From Lachnospiraceae bacterium (lineage in GTDB: Bacteria; Bacillota; Clostridia; Lachnospirales; Lachnospiraceae): a stretch of 64,000 nt of DNA. The DNA lies in contig CABJBM010000008.1 of assembly GCA_902363835.1 (NCBI GenBank), positions 169,289 to 233,288 on the forward strand, written 5' to 3'. A model generated the notes under the pieces. It had not been told where the DNA came from. It saw nothing but the letters and a program-made list of their open reading frames with translations, and did no database searches. A program made the position numbers and the translations under genes. Below, in pieces: positions 19,205 to 27,737 of the stretch (the first letter of the stretch is position 1; each line of letters begins with the position of its first letter).

Positions 19205-22200
19205 CTAGCGGGGAACCTCCACCATGGCATAAGCTTCAATCATATCATCTTCCTGGATATCATTAAACTTCTCAAATACAAGACCGCATTCGTAGCCTGT
19301 TGCAACTTCCTTTACATCATCCTTAAATCTCTTTAAGGAAGCCAGAGGACCTTCATAGAGCTTTTCGCCGGCACGTGTAATGCGGACGCTGCATCCTCTC
19401 TGGAACTTGCCATCCATTACATAAGAACCTGCAATGGTGCCTATGCCGGAAGCCTTAAAGGTCTGGCGCACGATTGCGTGGCCGATGATCTTTTCTTCAA
19501 ACACCGGATCAAGCATGCCTTTCATGGCTGCTTCCACATCCTCAATGGCCTGATAGATAACCTTATAAAGCCTCATATCCACCTTTTCACGTTCGGCTAT
19601 GGATTTTGCCGTCACATCCGGCCTTACGTTAAAGCCGATGATAATGGCATTTGATGCGGAAGCCAGAGAAACGTCGGACTCATTGATAGCACCTACGCCT
19701 CCATGGATCACCTTTACCATAACCTCTTCATTGGACAGCTTCACAAGACTCTGTTTTACCGCTTCCACGGAGCCCTGTACATCCGCCTTTACGATGATCG
19801 GAAGTTCTTTGATGTTGCCGGCCTTGATCTGGCTGAATAAATCATCCAGTGATAACTTAGCCTTTGTATCTTCCAGTAATTTATTCTTTCCTTCGGAAAT
19901 AAATGTTTCAGCAAAGCTTCTTGCTTCTTTTTCATGATCGGTTCCAACCAGGACTTCCCCTGCATTAGGAACGTCGTTAAGTCCTAAAATCTCAACCGGT
20001 GTGGATGGACCTGCCTCTTTTACTCTGCGGCCCTTGTCATCCATCATGGCACGGACTTTTCCGTAGCAGGAGCCTGCAGCAACCGTATCGCCCACGCGAA
20101 GGGTTCCCTTTTGTACAAGCACGGTAGCAACCGGTCCTTTGCCCTTATCAAGTTCGGCCTCAATGATCAGGCCTCTTGCACGGCGGTTTGGATTTGCCTT
20201 TAATTCTTTTACTTCTGCAGTGAGAAGGATCATTTCCAAAAGCTCTTTAATTCCTTCTTTTGTATGAGCGGAAACCGGAACAAAGACGGTGCTTCCGCCC
20301 CAGTCCTCAGGAATCAGCTCGTATTCGGATAATTCCTGTTTTACCTTGTCAATGTTGGCACTTGGCTTATCAATCTTATTAATAGCCACAATGATCTCCA
20401 CTTCGGCTGCCTTGGCATGGTTGATAGCCTCCACAGTCTGAGGCATCACGCCGTCATCGGCTGCTACCACAAGAATGGCGATATCAGTTGACTGAGCGCC
20501 TCTCATACGCATAGCGGTAAATGCTTCATGACCCGGAGTATCCAAAAATGTGATCTTCTCTCCGTTTACCTCAACGGTATAAGCACCGATATGCTGTGTG
20601 ATTCCGCCTGCCTCTCTGGAGGTTACATTGGTCTGACGGATAGCGTCAAGAAGAGAGGTTTTACCGTGGTCAACATGGCCCATGACGCACACGACCGGAG
20701 GTCTGGAAACCATATCTTCTGTATTTTCCTCTGCCTCTTTTAACAGTTCTTCAATAACATCTATTTTTATTTCTTTCTCGCAGAGAACATCATATCCCAT
20801 GGCGATCTCTTCTGCCTGTTCAAAATCGATTTCCGTATTAAGAGTAACGATTTTACCCTGTAAGAACAGCTTCTTTACAATGACAGAAGGCTGAAGCTTC
20901 ATCTTCTCAGCCAGTTCCTTAATGGTCAGGATATCCGGGAGAGTTATGGTCTTTATCTCTTCTACCTTAGGCTCTACGTGCACCGGAGGCTGAACCGGAA
21001 CCTTTAACGGCTTTCCGCCCTTGAGCTGTGCCCTTTTCTTGGCCTCGTCATCTTTATCTCTCTTATCAAATCTGTCATTTTTATAAGCATTCTTTGTGGC
21101 TCTGTTGCTGGTGGGCTTTGCCTGGATTGGAGTGTCAAAGGAACCTGTCTTTGGAGCAGCATCTCTGCCTGTACGTGGTCCCTGAGGTCTTCCATCGCGG
21201 TTGCCCTGGTAACCTCCCTGGCCCTGAGGTCTTCCATCGCGGTTGCCCTGGTAGCCTCCCTGACCCTGAGGTCTTCCGTCGCGGTTGCCCTGGTAGCCTC
21301 CCTGGCCCTGAGGTCTTCCGTCACGGTTGCCCTGGTAGCCTCCCTGGCCCTGAGGTCTTCCGTCGCGGTTGCCCTGGTAGCCTCCCTGGCCCTGAGGTCT
21401 TCCGTCGCGGTTGCCCTGGTAGCCTCCCTGGCCCTGAGGTCTTCCGTCGCGGTTGCCCTGGTAACCTCCCTGGCCCTGAGGTCTTCCGTCGCGGTTGCCC
21501 TGGTAGCCTCCCTGACCCTGAGGTCTTCCATCGCGGTTGCCCTGGTAGCCTCCCTGGCCCTGAGGTCTTCCATCGCGGTTGCCCTGGTAACCTCCCTGAC
21601 CCTGGGGTCTTCCGTCACGGTTGCCCTGGTAACCTCCCTGGCCCTGAGGTCTTCCGTCACGGTTGCCCTGGTAACCTCCCTGGCCCTGAGGTCTTCCGTC
21701 GCGGTTGCCCTGGTAACCTCCCTGGCCCTGAGGTCTTCCATCGCGGTTGCCCTGGTAACCTCCCTGGCCCTGAGGTCTTCCGTCGCGGTTGCCCTGGTAA
21801 CCTCCCTGGCCCTGGGGTCTTCCCTCACGGTTGCCCTGATAGCCTCCCTGCCCCTGGGGTCTTCCCTCACGGTTGCCCTGATAACCTCCCTGACCCTGAG
21901 GTCTGTTTCCCCTGTTATCACGGTTACCCTGATAGCCTCCCTGGCTTTGAGGTCTTCCGCCTTCACGGTTTCCTGTATTCGTATCTCTTGGCTGCTCATT
22001 ATCTCCTGATAAGGACTGCTCCGTCACCTGCCGGCTTCTCGCCACCTGGTCTCTTGGAGCTCCGTTTTGGTCGGAAGCCTGAGAGGATCCGGCCTCTCTT
22101 CCCTGCTGCTGGGGACGCTGCCCCTGAGGTTTCATCTGAGCGTTCTGCGGCCTGAATACCGCTGCAATCTTTTTCTTTGGCGCATCGGACTCATCCCCAC

Positions 22201-22387
22201 CCGGTGCATCGGAGTGTGCCGGTGATGTTCCCCGGCCGCGGCCTCCCACCTCTTTTTTCACGATTGCCGCCTGTTCATCCGAAATGTTGGATGAACTTTT
22301 TAAATTTATATTATGCTTTTCCAAGATATCCAGTATCTCCTTACTACTGTCTTTCCCCAGTTCTTTTGCCAGATCATATACTCTCAT
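19205..22387 (-). CDS. infB: Translation initiation factor IF-2 with long repeat linker
   Basis: GTPase that brings initiator tRNA to the ribosome, about 1060 residues from the ATG at 22387 ([21 protein letters not shown] before it). Order: IF2-N domain (1-50), disordered linker, second IF2-N domain, then G domain with [16 protein letters not shown] and NKIDK, then domains II-IV ending in [10 protein letters not shown]. The linker contains 17 tandem 14-residue units of the type [14 protein letters not shown], making the protein unusually long. The start overlaps the ylxQ stop by 14 bases. Confidence 0.97.
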   Translation of the reverse strand: MRVYDLAKELGKDSSKEILDILEKHNINLKSSSNISDEQAAIVKKEVGGRGRGTSPAHSDAPGGDESDAPKKKIAAVFRPQNAQMKPQGQRPQQQGREAGSSQASDQNGAPRDQVARSRQVTEQSLSGDNEQPRDTNTGNREGGRPQSQGGYQGNRDNRGNRPQGQGGYQGNREGRPQGQGGYQGNREGRPQGQGGYQGNRDGRPQGQGGYQGNRDGRPQGQGGYQGNRDGRPQGQGGYQGNRDGRPQGQGGYQGNRDGRPQGQGGYQGNRDGRPQGQGGYQGNRDGRPQGQGGYQGNRDGRPQGQGGYQGNRDGRPQGQGGYQGNRDGRPQGQGGYQGNRDGRPQGQGGYQGNRDGRPQGQGGYQGNRDGRPQGQGGYQGNRDGRPQGQGGYQGNRDGRPQGPRTGRDAAPKTGSFDTPIQAKPTSNRATKNAYKNDRFDKRDKDDEAKKRAQLKGGKPLKVPVQPPVHVEPKVEEIKTITLPDILTIKELAEKMKLQPSVIVKKLFLQGKIVTLNTEIDFEQAEEIAMGYDVLCEKEIKIDVIEELLKEAEENTEDMVSRPPVVCVMGHVDHGKTSLLDAIRQTNVTSREAGGITQHIGAYTVEVNGEKITFLDTPGHEAFTAMRMRGAQSTDIAILVVAADDGVMPQTVEAINHAKAAEVEIIVAINKIDKPSANIDKVKQELSEYELIPEDWGGSTVFVPVSAHTKEGIKELLEMILLTAEVKELKANPNRRARGLIIEAELDKGKGPVATVLVQKGTLRVGDTVAAGSCYGKVRAMMDDKGRRVKEAGPSTPVEILGLNDVPNAGEVLVGTDHEKEARSFAETFISEGKNKLLEDTKAKLSLDDLFSQIKAGNIKELPIIVKADVQGSVEAVKQSLVKLSNEEVMVKVIHGGVGAINESDVSLASASNAIIIGFNVRPDVTAKSIAEREKVDMRLYKVIYQAIEDVEAAMKGMLDPVFEEKIIGHAIVRQTFKASGIGTIAGSYVMDGKFQRGCSVRITRAGEKLYEGPLASLKRFKDDVKEVATGYECGLVFEKFNDIQEDDMIEAYAMVEVPR
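21181..21894 (-). repeat. 17 tandem 42-bp repeats inside infB
   Basis: Seventeen head-to-tail 42-bp units (14 codons) without spacers. Fifteen encode the GNRDGRPQ version and two, at the 5' end of the array on the coding strand, encode GNREGRPQ. Units differ by only a few synonymous changes (TCG/TCA, GTA/GTG), which points to recent expansion or homogenisation. Basic, Gly/Gln-rich and surely disordered. Confidence 0.95.
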
Positions 22388-22772
22388 GCTTTCCTCCATT
22401 CTGTGCGCGCTCTGCAGCACATACCGGTAGATGTGAAAGGTCTTTTTCACACTCACTACCGACCTTTGTATTCATCAGTTTCACGACTGCCTTTGCAAGC
22501 CCATGATCCACAATCACAAGAGATGCTCTCATCTCCTTGCCCATAGCGTGGCCCAGTTCTTCTTTTTTCCCAAAAAAGCAGATTGGAACCTCATAGTAAG
22601 TACACATATTGGTAAACATCTTTCTGGTATTATCCGAGGCTTCCTCAGAAACAATCACTAATGATGCTTTCCCGGCTTTTATGGACTTTTCTGTCATGAA
22701 TTCTCCGCTTGCAGTCTTTCCTGCTTTTGTGGCCAGACCAATCAGATTAAGGATCTTTTGTCTATCATCCAA
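22374..22772 (-). CDS. ylxQ: L7Ae-family ribosomal protein YlxQ
   Basis: Small RNA-binding protein (132 residues) of the L7Ae/L30e fold that recognises kink-turns. The N-terminal [13 protein letters not shown] and central [19 protein letters not shown] are typical. It sits between rnpM and infB, overlapping rnpM by 8 bases and infB by 14. The C-terminal 30 residues, which overlap the infB start region, are not conserved in the family. Confidence 0.92.
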   Translation of the reverse strand: MDDRQKILNLIGLATKAGKTASGEFMTEKSIKAGKASLVIVSEEASDNTRKMFTNMCTYYEVPICFFGKKEELGHAMGKEMRASLVIVDHGLAKAVVKLMNTKVGSECEKDLSHLPVCAAERAQNGGKHESI

Positions 22773-23034
22773 ACTGCTCCATCTCCTTTTCTAATGCTTC
22801 GTATACTTCTTTTGGAATCGCCATCTTGAAGGAACGCTCAAGCCCCTTGCTTTTTACTGCCTTCTTAAAGCACTCCGCAGATGGGCAGATATAAGCTCCC
22901 CGCCCGTTTTTACGTCCGGTTGCATCAAGAAGGATCTCATCTTCTGAAGTTTTCAGAATACGAACCATCTCTTTTTTATTTCTCATCTCACCACAGCCGA
23001 TGCACTGTCTGAGCGGTATTTTCTTTGTACTCAC
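22765..23034 (-). CDS. rnpM: RNase P modulator RnpM (YlxR)
   Basis: An 89-residue RNA-binding protein of the YlxR family. It shows RQCIGCGEMRNKKEMVRI, then GRGAYICPSAEC and a basic C-terminal helix. It lies between nusA and ylxQ in the conserved Firmicute order; in B. subtilis the protein binds RNase P RNA. Two Cys pairs (CIGC and C...C in YICPSAEC) are present. Confidence 0.93.
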   Translation of the reverse strand: MSTKKIPLRQCIGCGEMRNKKEMVRILKTSEDEILLDATGRKNGRGAYICPSAECFKKAVKSKGLERSFKMAIPKEVYEALEKEMEQFG

Positions 23035-23055
23035 GTTTCCATCACTTCCTGTTTT

Positions 23056-24234
23056 TTATTCCTGATAATCACCAGCCTGGTCTTCTACCTGGTAGTACTG
23101 AGTTTCGCTGCTTTCAGCCTCCTGGTATTCGTTTCCATAGCTTTCATATCCGGCTCCTGCGTCCTGATAATCAAGCCCCAGTTCTTCAAACAGCCCAAGT
23201 TCTCTTGCCTGTGTCTCGCTCTTAATGTCAATCTTATATCCGGTAAGCCGTGCAGCAAGTCTTGCGTTCTGTCCTTCTTTTCCGATGGCAAGTGATAACT
23301 GGTAATCCGGAACAATGACCTGTGCTTCCCTTGATTCCTCGTCCGCAACAACACAGATGACTTTTGCCGGGCTCAGTGCATTTTCGATTAAATAGGCAGG
23401 GTTCTCATCCCAGTTGATGATATCGATTTTCTCTCCTCTTAACTCATTCACTATGGAATTGACCCTTGCGCCGTTCAAGCCTACGCATGCGCCCACAGGA
23501 TCTACGTTGGAGTCATTGGACTTCACCGCTATTTTTGTTCTGGATCCTGCTTCCCTTGCGATTGCCTTGATTTCTACCGTTCCGTCCTTCACCTCTGCAA
23601 CCTCAGATTCAAACAGGCGTTTTACAAGATCCGGATGAGTTCTGGATACGGAAATTCTCGGGCCTTTCGGAGTGTCCTTTACTTCCAGAACAAAAACCTT
23701 GATTCTCTCAGTGGCCTTAAATACCTCGCCCTTTACCATCTCCGTTTCGTTAAGGATCGCATCTACTTTGCCTAAATTAATGCTTACATTTCTTCCTAAA
23801 TATCTCTGTACAATTCCTGTGACAACTTCCCTTTCCTGGCAATACCAGTCATTAAAAAGAGATTTTCTGCCTTCCTCGCGGATTTTCTGCAAAATTACAT
23901 TCTTTGCATTCTGTGTCGCGATTCTTCCAAACTTTTTGGAGTCAATCGGGCAGTGGATCACATCACCGATATCGTACTTCGGATCCGTCATCTTTGCCTC
24001 CGCCAGACTGATCTGCAGAAGGGGATCTTCAACTGTTTCCACCACTTCTTTTTCCGCAAAAACATTAAAATCACAGGTTTCACGATTGATGCTGACCTTG
24101 ACATTATCCGCTTTTCCGAAGTGGTTCTTGCACGCCGTAAGGAGAGAATTTTCAATTGCCTCTAACAGGGTATCCTTGCTGATATTATTCTCCTTTTCCA
24201 GAATATTCAGTGCTTCTAACAGTTCCTTATTCAT
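23056..24234 (-). CDS. nusA: Transcription termination/antitermination factor NusA
   Basis: Binds RNA polymerase and nascent RNA to control pausing and termination. The 392-residue protein has the N-terminal polymerase-binding domain, an S1 domain ([21 protein letters not shown]), and two KH domains with [16 protein letters not shown] and [24 protein letters not shown]. The final 40 residues form an acidic, Tyr/Glu-rich tail. It is 21 bp upstream of rnpM and 29 bp after rimP. Confidence 0.97.
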   Translation of the reverse strand: MNKELLEALNILEKENNISKDTLLEAIENSLLTACKNHFGKADNVKVSINRETCDFNVFAEKEVVETVEDPLLQISLAEAKMTDPKYDIGDVIHCPIDSKKFGRIATQNAKNVILQKIREEGRKSLFNDWYCQEREVVTGIVQRYLGRNVSINLGKVDAILNETEMVKGEVFKATERIKVFVLEVKDTPKGPRISVSRTHPDLVKRLFESEVAEVKDGTVEIKAIAREAGSRTKIAVKSNDSNVDPVGACVGLNGARVNSIVNELRGEKIDIINWDENPAYLIENALSPAKVICVVADEESREAQVIVPDYQLSLAIGKEGQNARLAARLTGYKIDIKSETQARELGLFEELGLDYQDAGAGYESYGNEYQEAESSETQYYQVEDQAGDYQE

Positions 24235-24263
24235 TTTTTTATCCTCCTAATATCTCTTACTGT

Positions 24264-24731
24264 TTAGAAATCAAATGCCAGCCGGATTAAAGCGATTTCC
24301 GGGCGGTTCAACACAAGCTCTATTCCGTCTTCCTGGGTAATGGTCACTGTTTCCCTGTCATAGGATGTAAGCGTTCCTGTAAAATCCTTTTGTTTGTTTA
24401 AAGGCTTATATAACTTAATATCCACTTCTTTTCCAATGCTTCTCTTAAAATCCTTATCCTTTTTAAGCGGTCTTCCAAGCCCTGGAGAGCTGACTTCCAG
24501 AATATAACTGTCCGCAATAAAATCCTTTTCATCCAGCCAGTCTCCCAGTCTTCGGCTTATGATTTCGCAATCATCTACCGTAATTCCGCCTTCTTTATCT
24601 ATATAGGCCCGCAGATACCAGTTTCCTGCCTCTTTTACGTACTCCACATCAACCAGTTCAAAATTGTTTTCTTCCATGAGGGGCAGCAAAAAGCTTTCTG
24701 TCTTTGCCTCATACTCATCTCTCTTCGCCAT
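24264..24731 (-). CDS. rimP: Ribosome maturation factor RimP
   Basis: Small-subunit assembly factor, 155 residues. Typical segments are FELVDVEYVKEAGNWYLRAYID, the GGITVDDCEIISRRL block and YILEVSSPGLGRPL. The ATG at 24731 is preceded by AAAGGTGGG; an open frame 16 codons longer would start inside the leader hairpin and is rejected. First gene of the rimP-nusA-infB operon. Confidence 0.95.
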   Translation of the reverse strand: MAKRDEYEAKTESFLLPLMEENNFELVDVEYVKEAGNWYLRAYIDKEGGITVDDCEIISRRLGDWLDEKDFIADSYILEVSSPGLGRPLKKDKDFKRSIGKEVDIKLYKPLNKQKDFTGTLTSYDRETVTITQEDGIELVLNRPEIALIRLAFDF

Positions 24732-24758
24732 CGTTATCCCACCTTTCCAAACAAATTG

Positions 24759-24784
24759 AAAGAGTGGACTTTCGCCCACTCTTT
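24759..24784 (-). promoter_or_regulatory. Leader hairpin before rimP
   Basis: AAAGAGTGG ... CCACTCTTT, a perfect 9-bp stem with an 8-base loop, in the transcribed leader 28 bp before rimP. In the leftward direction it is followed by CAATTTGTTTGG, which is only partly U-rich. It may be a weak attenuator acting in front of nusA, or a processing site. Confidence 0.5.
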
Positions 24785-24813
24785 ATCAGTTAAACTATCA
24801 TGTTATCCTAGAC

Positions 24814-24842
24814 AGTATAACACCGTTTATTCACCATTGCAA
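24814..24842 (-). promoter_or_regulatory. Promoter of the rimP-nusA-infB operon
   Basis: Minus strand TTGCAA (24842-24837), 17-bp spacer, TATACT (24819-24814). Each hexamer is a close match to consensus. It lies 83 bp before rimP. Confidence 0.75.
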
Positions 24843-25103
24843 GGGGTTTTTCTTATTTTTCCAGCTTTTACGCCATATATTCCACCGTTTTCACCGGCGT
24901 TTCCTCTGGCCATGATTAAAACCGGTCTGCTGGAAAAGGAATGGACGAACTCTGATCGCCAACGAAAAAAACATTCTATCCCAGGATTTTAAAGAAATTG
25001 GGATAAGCTGTTATCATGTAAACAGGCTCTCAGTTACCGGGCCTTGATGTTTGTAAACAATCGATATGGAGCATTTTATATTAGGGAGTGGAAGGTGTGG
25101 TTC

Positions 25104-25132
25104 TTCACACTCCTTTTTTTTGTACATATTAT
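25104..25132 (+). promoter_or_regulatory. Promoter of the orphan ABC transporter
   Basis: TTCACA (25104-25109), 17-bp spacer that is mostly T, TATTAT (25127-25132); each hexamer matches consensus at five of six positions. It lies 40 bp before the ATPase gene. It overlaps a GGAGTG ... CACTCC hairpin with a T8 run, which could instead be a terminator. Confidence 0.55.
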
Positions 25133-25172
25133 AACACTATATCAGATCAAATCTGTCAAATAAGGAGGACCC

Positions 25173-25940
25173 ATGAAGCCAAAACTGGAAGTTCGCGGGA
25201 TCAGTTACTCCTATCATTCCCTTGAGGGTGAGACACTGGCCCTTTCCAATATATCATTTACTGCGGACAACGGAGAATTCCTTGCAATTGTCGGCCCATC
25301 CGGCTGCGGGAAATCTACTCTTTTATCTCTTCTCAGCGGATTATTAACGCCTGATGAAGGAGAAATCTGCATTGACGGTGTTCCCCAGAAGGAATCCAAC
25401 GTCAATATCGGTTACATGCTGCAGCGGGACCATCTTTTTGAGTGGCGTACCATTATGGGAAATGCTGAGCTGGGGCTGGAAATTCAGAAAAAAAGAAACA
25501 AAAGTTCCAGAGAAAAGCTGCATCAGATGCTCTATACTTACGGCCTTGGAAGCTTTGAGCAGGCAAAGCCGTCTGAACTGTCCGGAGGCATGCGGCAGCG
25601 TGCCGCACTGGTCCGCACCCTGGCCCTGGAACCGGACCTTCTTTTATTAGATGAACCATTTTCCGCATTGGACTATCAAACCAGGCTTTCCGTCTGCGAT
25701 GACATCAGTTCTATTATAAAAAGCACTCATAAAACTGCAATTCTGATCACACATGACCTTTCCGAAGCCATCAGTGTTGCCGACAGGGTCATCGTACTGA
25801 CAAGCAGGCCGGGCAGAATTAAAGCCATCATTCCCATTTCCTTTGGAACAGATGATATACGGCCTCTGACACGCCGGAATATGCCGGAATTTTCTGTTTA
25901 CTTTAATCAGGTATGGAAGGAGCTGCAAAACCATGATTGA
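25173..25940 (+). CDS. ABC transporter ATPase, taurine/sulfonate/nitrate type
   Basis: Cytoplasmic ATPase (255 residues) of the SsuB/TauB/NrtD group. Walker A GPSGCGKST, Q-loop GYMLQRDHLFEWRTI, signature LSGGMRQRAALVRTL, Walker B LLLDEPFSALD and switch His ITHDLSEAI are intact. AGGAGG precedes the ATG. It overlaps the permease gene by 8 bases. No substrate-binding protein gene is next to the pair, so the substrate cannot be inferred; related systems carry sulfonates, thiamine precursors, guanidine or bicarbonate. Confidence 0.9.
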   Translation: MKPKLEVRGISYSYHSLEGETLALSNISFTADNGEFLAIVGPSGCGKSTLLSLLSGLLTPDEGEICIDGVPQKESNVNIGYMLQRDHLFEWRTIMGNAELGLEIQKKRNKSSREKLHQMLYTYGLGSFEQAKPSELSGGMRQRAALVRTLALEPDLLLLDEPFSALDYQTRLSVCDDISSIIKSTHKTAILITHDLSEAISVADRVIVLTSRPGRIKAIIPISFGTDDIRPLTRRNMPEFSVYFNQVWKELQNHD

Positions 25941-26730
25941 GACCCATCCCACCTTAGCCCAGCAAGAGTTTATCGAGAAGGAAAGACAGCACCGCCGCAA
26001 TATCCGGGTGTGGCGCAGCATGCTGCTGGTATTGCTTCTTTCCCTTTGGGAGCTGTGTGCAAGACTGGGTATGATCAATGACTTCATATTCAGCTCTCCT
26101 TCCCGTGTAACAACCTGCTTTCTTAGTATGGTAATGGACAAAAGCATTTTTATGCACATTGGAGTGACCGTAATGGAAACCCTCATAAGCTTTTCCCTGG
26201 TCACCATTTCCGGTCTGCTGATCGCCGTTCTTTTATGGTCCAGCCGCAGCGTATCGGAAGTATTGGAACCTTACCTTGTCATGCTGAACAGCCTTCCAAA
26301 ATCTGCCCTTGCCCCTATTTTGATTGTATGGCTGGGCAACAACATTAAGACTATTATTGTTGCTTCCATTTCCGTGGCCGTTTTTGGATGTATTATGACA
26401 CTCCATACCGGTTTTGCCCAGGTAGACCCTGATATGATCAAGCTCATCTATTCTCTGGGCGGAACGAAAAAGGATGTACTTTTCAAGGTACTGCTTCCCG
26501 GTTCCGTGCCCCTTATCATCAGCAATACAAAGGTCAACATCGGGCTTTGCCTGGTTGGCGTTATTATTGGAGAATTCCTGGCGGCGAATAAAGGACTTGG
26601 ATATTTGATTATCTATGGAAGCCAGGTGTTTAAGATGGATCTTGTCGTAATGTCCATTGTGATCCTGTGTATTGTATCGGCGATTTTGTATCAGGGGATT
26701 GCGTTGCTGGAAAAGAAGATTAAGTTTTAA
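25933..26730 (+). CDS. ABC transporter permease, SsuC/TauC type
   Basis: Integral membrane permease of 265 residues with about six hydrophobic segments. The family coupling loop is visible around LIYSLGGTKKDVLFKVLLPGSVPLI, preceded by LNSLPKSALAPILIVW. The last 32 codons (26634-26730) are the intact version of a sequence found again as fragments at 34.77, 43.64 and 59.78 kb. It ends just before a terminator. The ligand-binding partner is missing from the locus. Confidence 0.9.
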   Translation: MIETHPTLAQQEFIEKERQHRRNIRVWRSMLLVLLLSLWELCARLGMINDFIFSSPSRVTTCFLSMVMDKSIFMHIGVTVMETLISFSLVTISGLLIAVLLWSSRSVSEVLEPYLVMLNSLPKSALAPILIVWLGNNIKTIIVASISVAVFGCIMTLHTGFAQVDPDMIKLIYSLGGTKKDVLFKVLLPGSVPLIISNTKVNIGLCLVGVIIGEFLAANKGLGYLIIYGSQVFKMDLVVMSIVILCIVSAILYQGIALLEKKIKF

Positions 26731-26738
26731 ATTTTAAT

Positions 26739-26774
26739 GGGACTGTGCCCCTGAATGAATGGCGGCACAGTCCC
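26739..26774 (+). terminator. Terminator after the orphan ABC operon
   Basis: GGGACTGTGCC ... GGCACAGTCCC, an 11-bp perfect stem with a 14-base loop, followed by TTATAT. The short U-run makes it a moderate terminator. Confidence 0.65.
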
Positions 26775-26885
26775 TTATATCTGAAATTTCAATCATAATG
26801 ATCTTCCAAGCTTCCGCCGGCTGCTCCCAACAAGAAGCTGTCTGGCTATACCGGCGGCTGAATCTTCAGGGCCATGGCATGTTGG

Positions 26886-27692
26886 TCACCGGATATGTAA
26901 ATGCTTCAATGTATCCCCCATCTCCTTTATGCTTTTAAAAACAGCATCCGGGGATATCTCGGAAGCCGCCAGATCTTCTTCTTTTGTTTCTCCAGTCAGA
27001 ACCAGAATTCCAGCCGCTCCATTCTTCACGCCGGCAGCCACATCTGTATAAATCCGGTCCCCCACAAACGCCATCTCCTTTCGGTCAAATCCGGTCTTTT
27101 CTTCTACCATATCAATGGTTTCTTTAAAAGGTTTTCCCAGGTATTTTGGGGTTACACCGGTGGAATGGCTGATTGCCGCACAGACAGAACCACAGTCCGG
27201 AATAAATCCGGTTTCTGTCGGGCAGTTAATATCCAGATGGGTGGCCAGAAATAAAGCTCCGTTCCGGATATAGGTACAGGCTTTTTCCAGTTTTTCATAT
27301 GTAAGGGAAGTATCAAAACCAATCACCACAAGATCCGGCATATCCTGGGTCAAAGGAATATCCGCGCTTACAAAGCTTTCTTCCAGTGTTTTTGTTCCCA
27401 CCAGATATACCTTTTTTCCTTTATAAAAGGTATTGATATACCGGATCGTCACATCTCCCGATGTCATGATCTGATCTTCGCTTACATAACAGTTCATTTT
27501 TTCCAGCTTCTTTTTATAGATTTCCGGAGATTTCGAAGAGTTATTTGTAAAAAAAACATACCGGCGCCCACTATCTTCCACTTCCCTTAAAAAATCCAGG
27601 GCTCCGGAAAGAATCTGATCACCCAGATAAAATGTGCCGTCCATATCCAGTACAAATAATTTCGTTTGATTCAAAATTTCCCTATTATCCAT
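26886..27692 (-). CDS. HAD-IIA (NagD/AraL-like) sugar phosphatase
   Basis: Cytoplasmic HAD phosphatase, 268 residues from the ATG at 27692, which has GGAG seven bases before it (an in-frame ATG nine codons upstream lacks a site). Motif I is LDMDGTFYLG with both catalytic Asp, motif II is FFTNNSSKS, and motif III/IV is KPFKETI ... FVGDRIYTDVAAG. The IIA cap reads VVIGFDTSLTYEKL. It lies 45 bp after the GH2 gene at the end of a glycoside operon, so a sugar phosphate is the likely substrate. Confidence 0.9.
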   Translation of the reverse strand: MDNREILNQTKLFVLDMDGTFYLGDQILSGALDFLREVEDSGRRYVFFTNNSSKSPEIYKKKLEKMNCYVSEDQIMTSGDVTIRYINTFYKGKKVYLVGTKTLEESFVSADIPLTQDMPDLVVIGFDTSLTYEKLEKACTYIRNGALFLATHLDINCPTETGFIPDCGSVCAAISHSTGVTPKYLGKPFKETIDMVEEKTGFDRKEMAFVGDRIYTDVAAGVKNGAAGILVLTGETKEEDLAASEISPDAVFKSIKEMGDTLKHLHIR

Positions 27693-27737
27693 AATTTTCT
27701 CCAATTTCATGATTACCAAGGCTGATTTTAGGCTTTC

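Noticed and set aside
21181..21894. Regular direct repeats that could suggest a CRISPR array
   Set aside because: Units are directly adjacent without unique spacers and encode in-frame IF-2 linker.
21004..22155. Long open frames on both strands across the infB repeat array (331 codons leftward in another phase, 375 codons rightward)
   Set aside because: They arise because a 42-bp repeat without stops keeps all phases open; they encode monotonous repeats and lack ribosome-binding sites.
24785..25172. A known riboswitch (TPP, guanidine, PRPP) in front of the orphan transporter
   Set aside because: None of the conserved core motifs of these classes was found, and a good promoter lies downstream of most of the leader.
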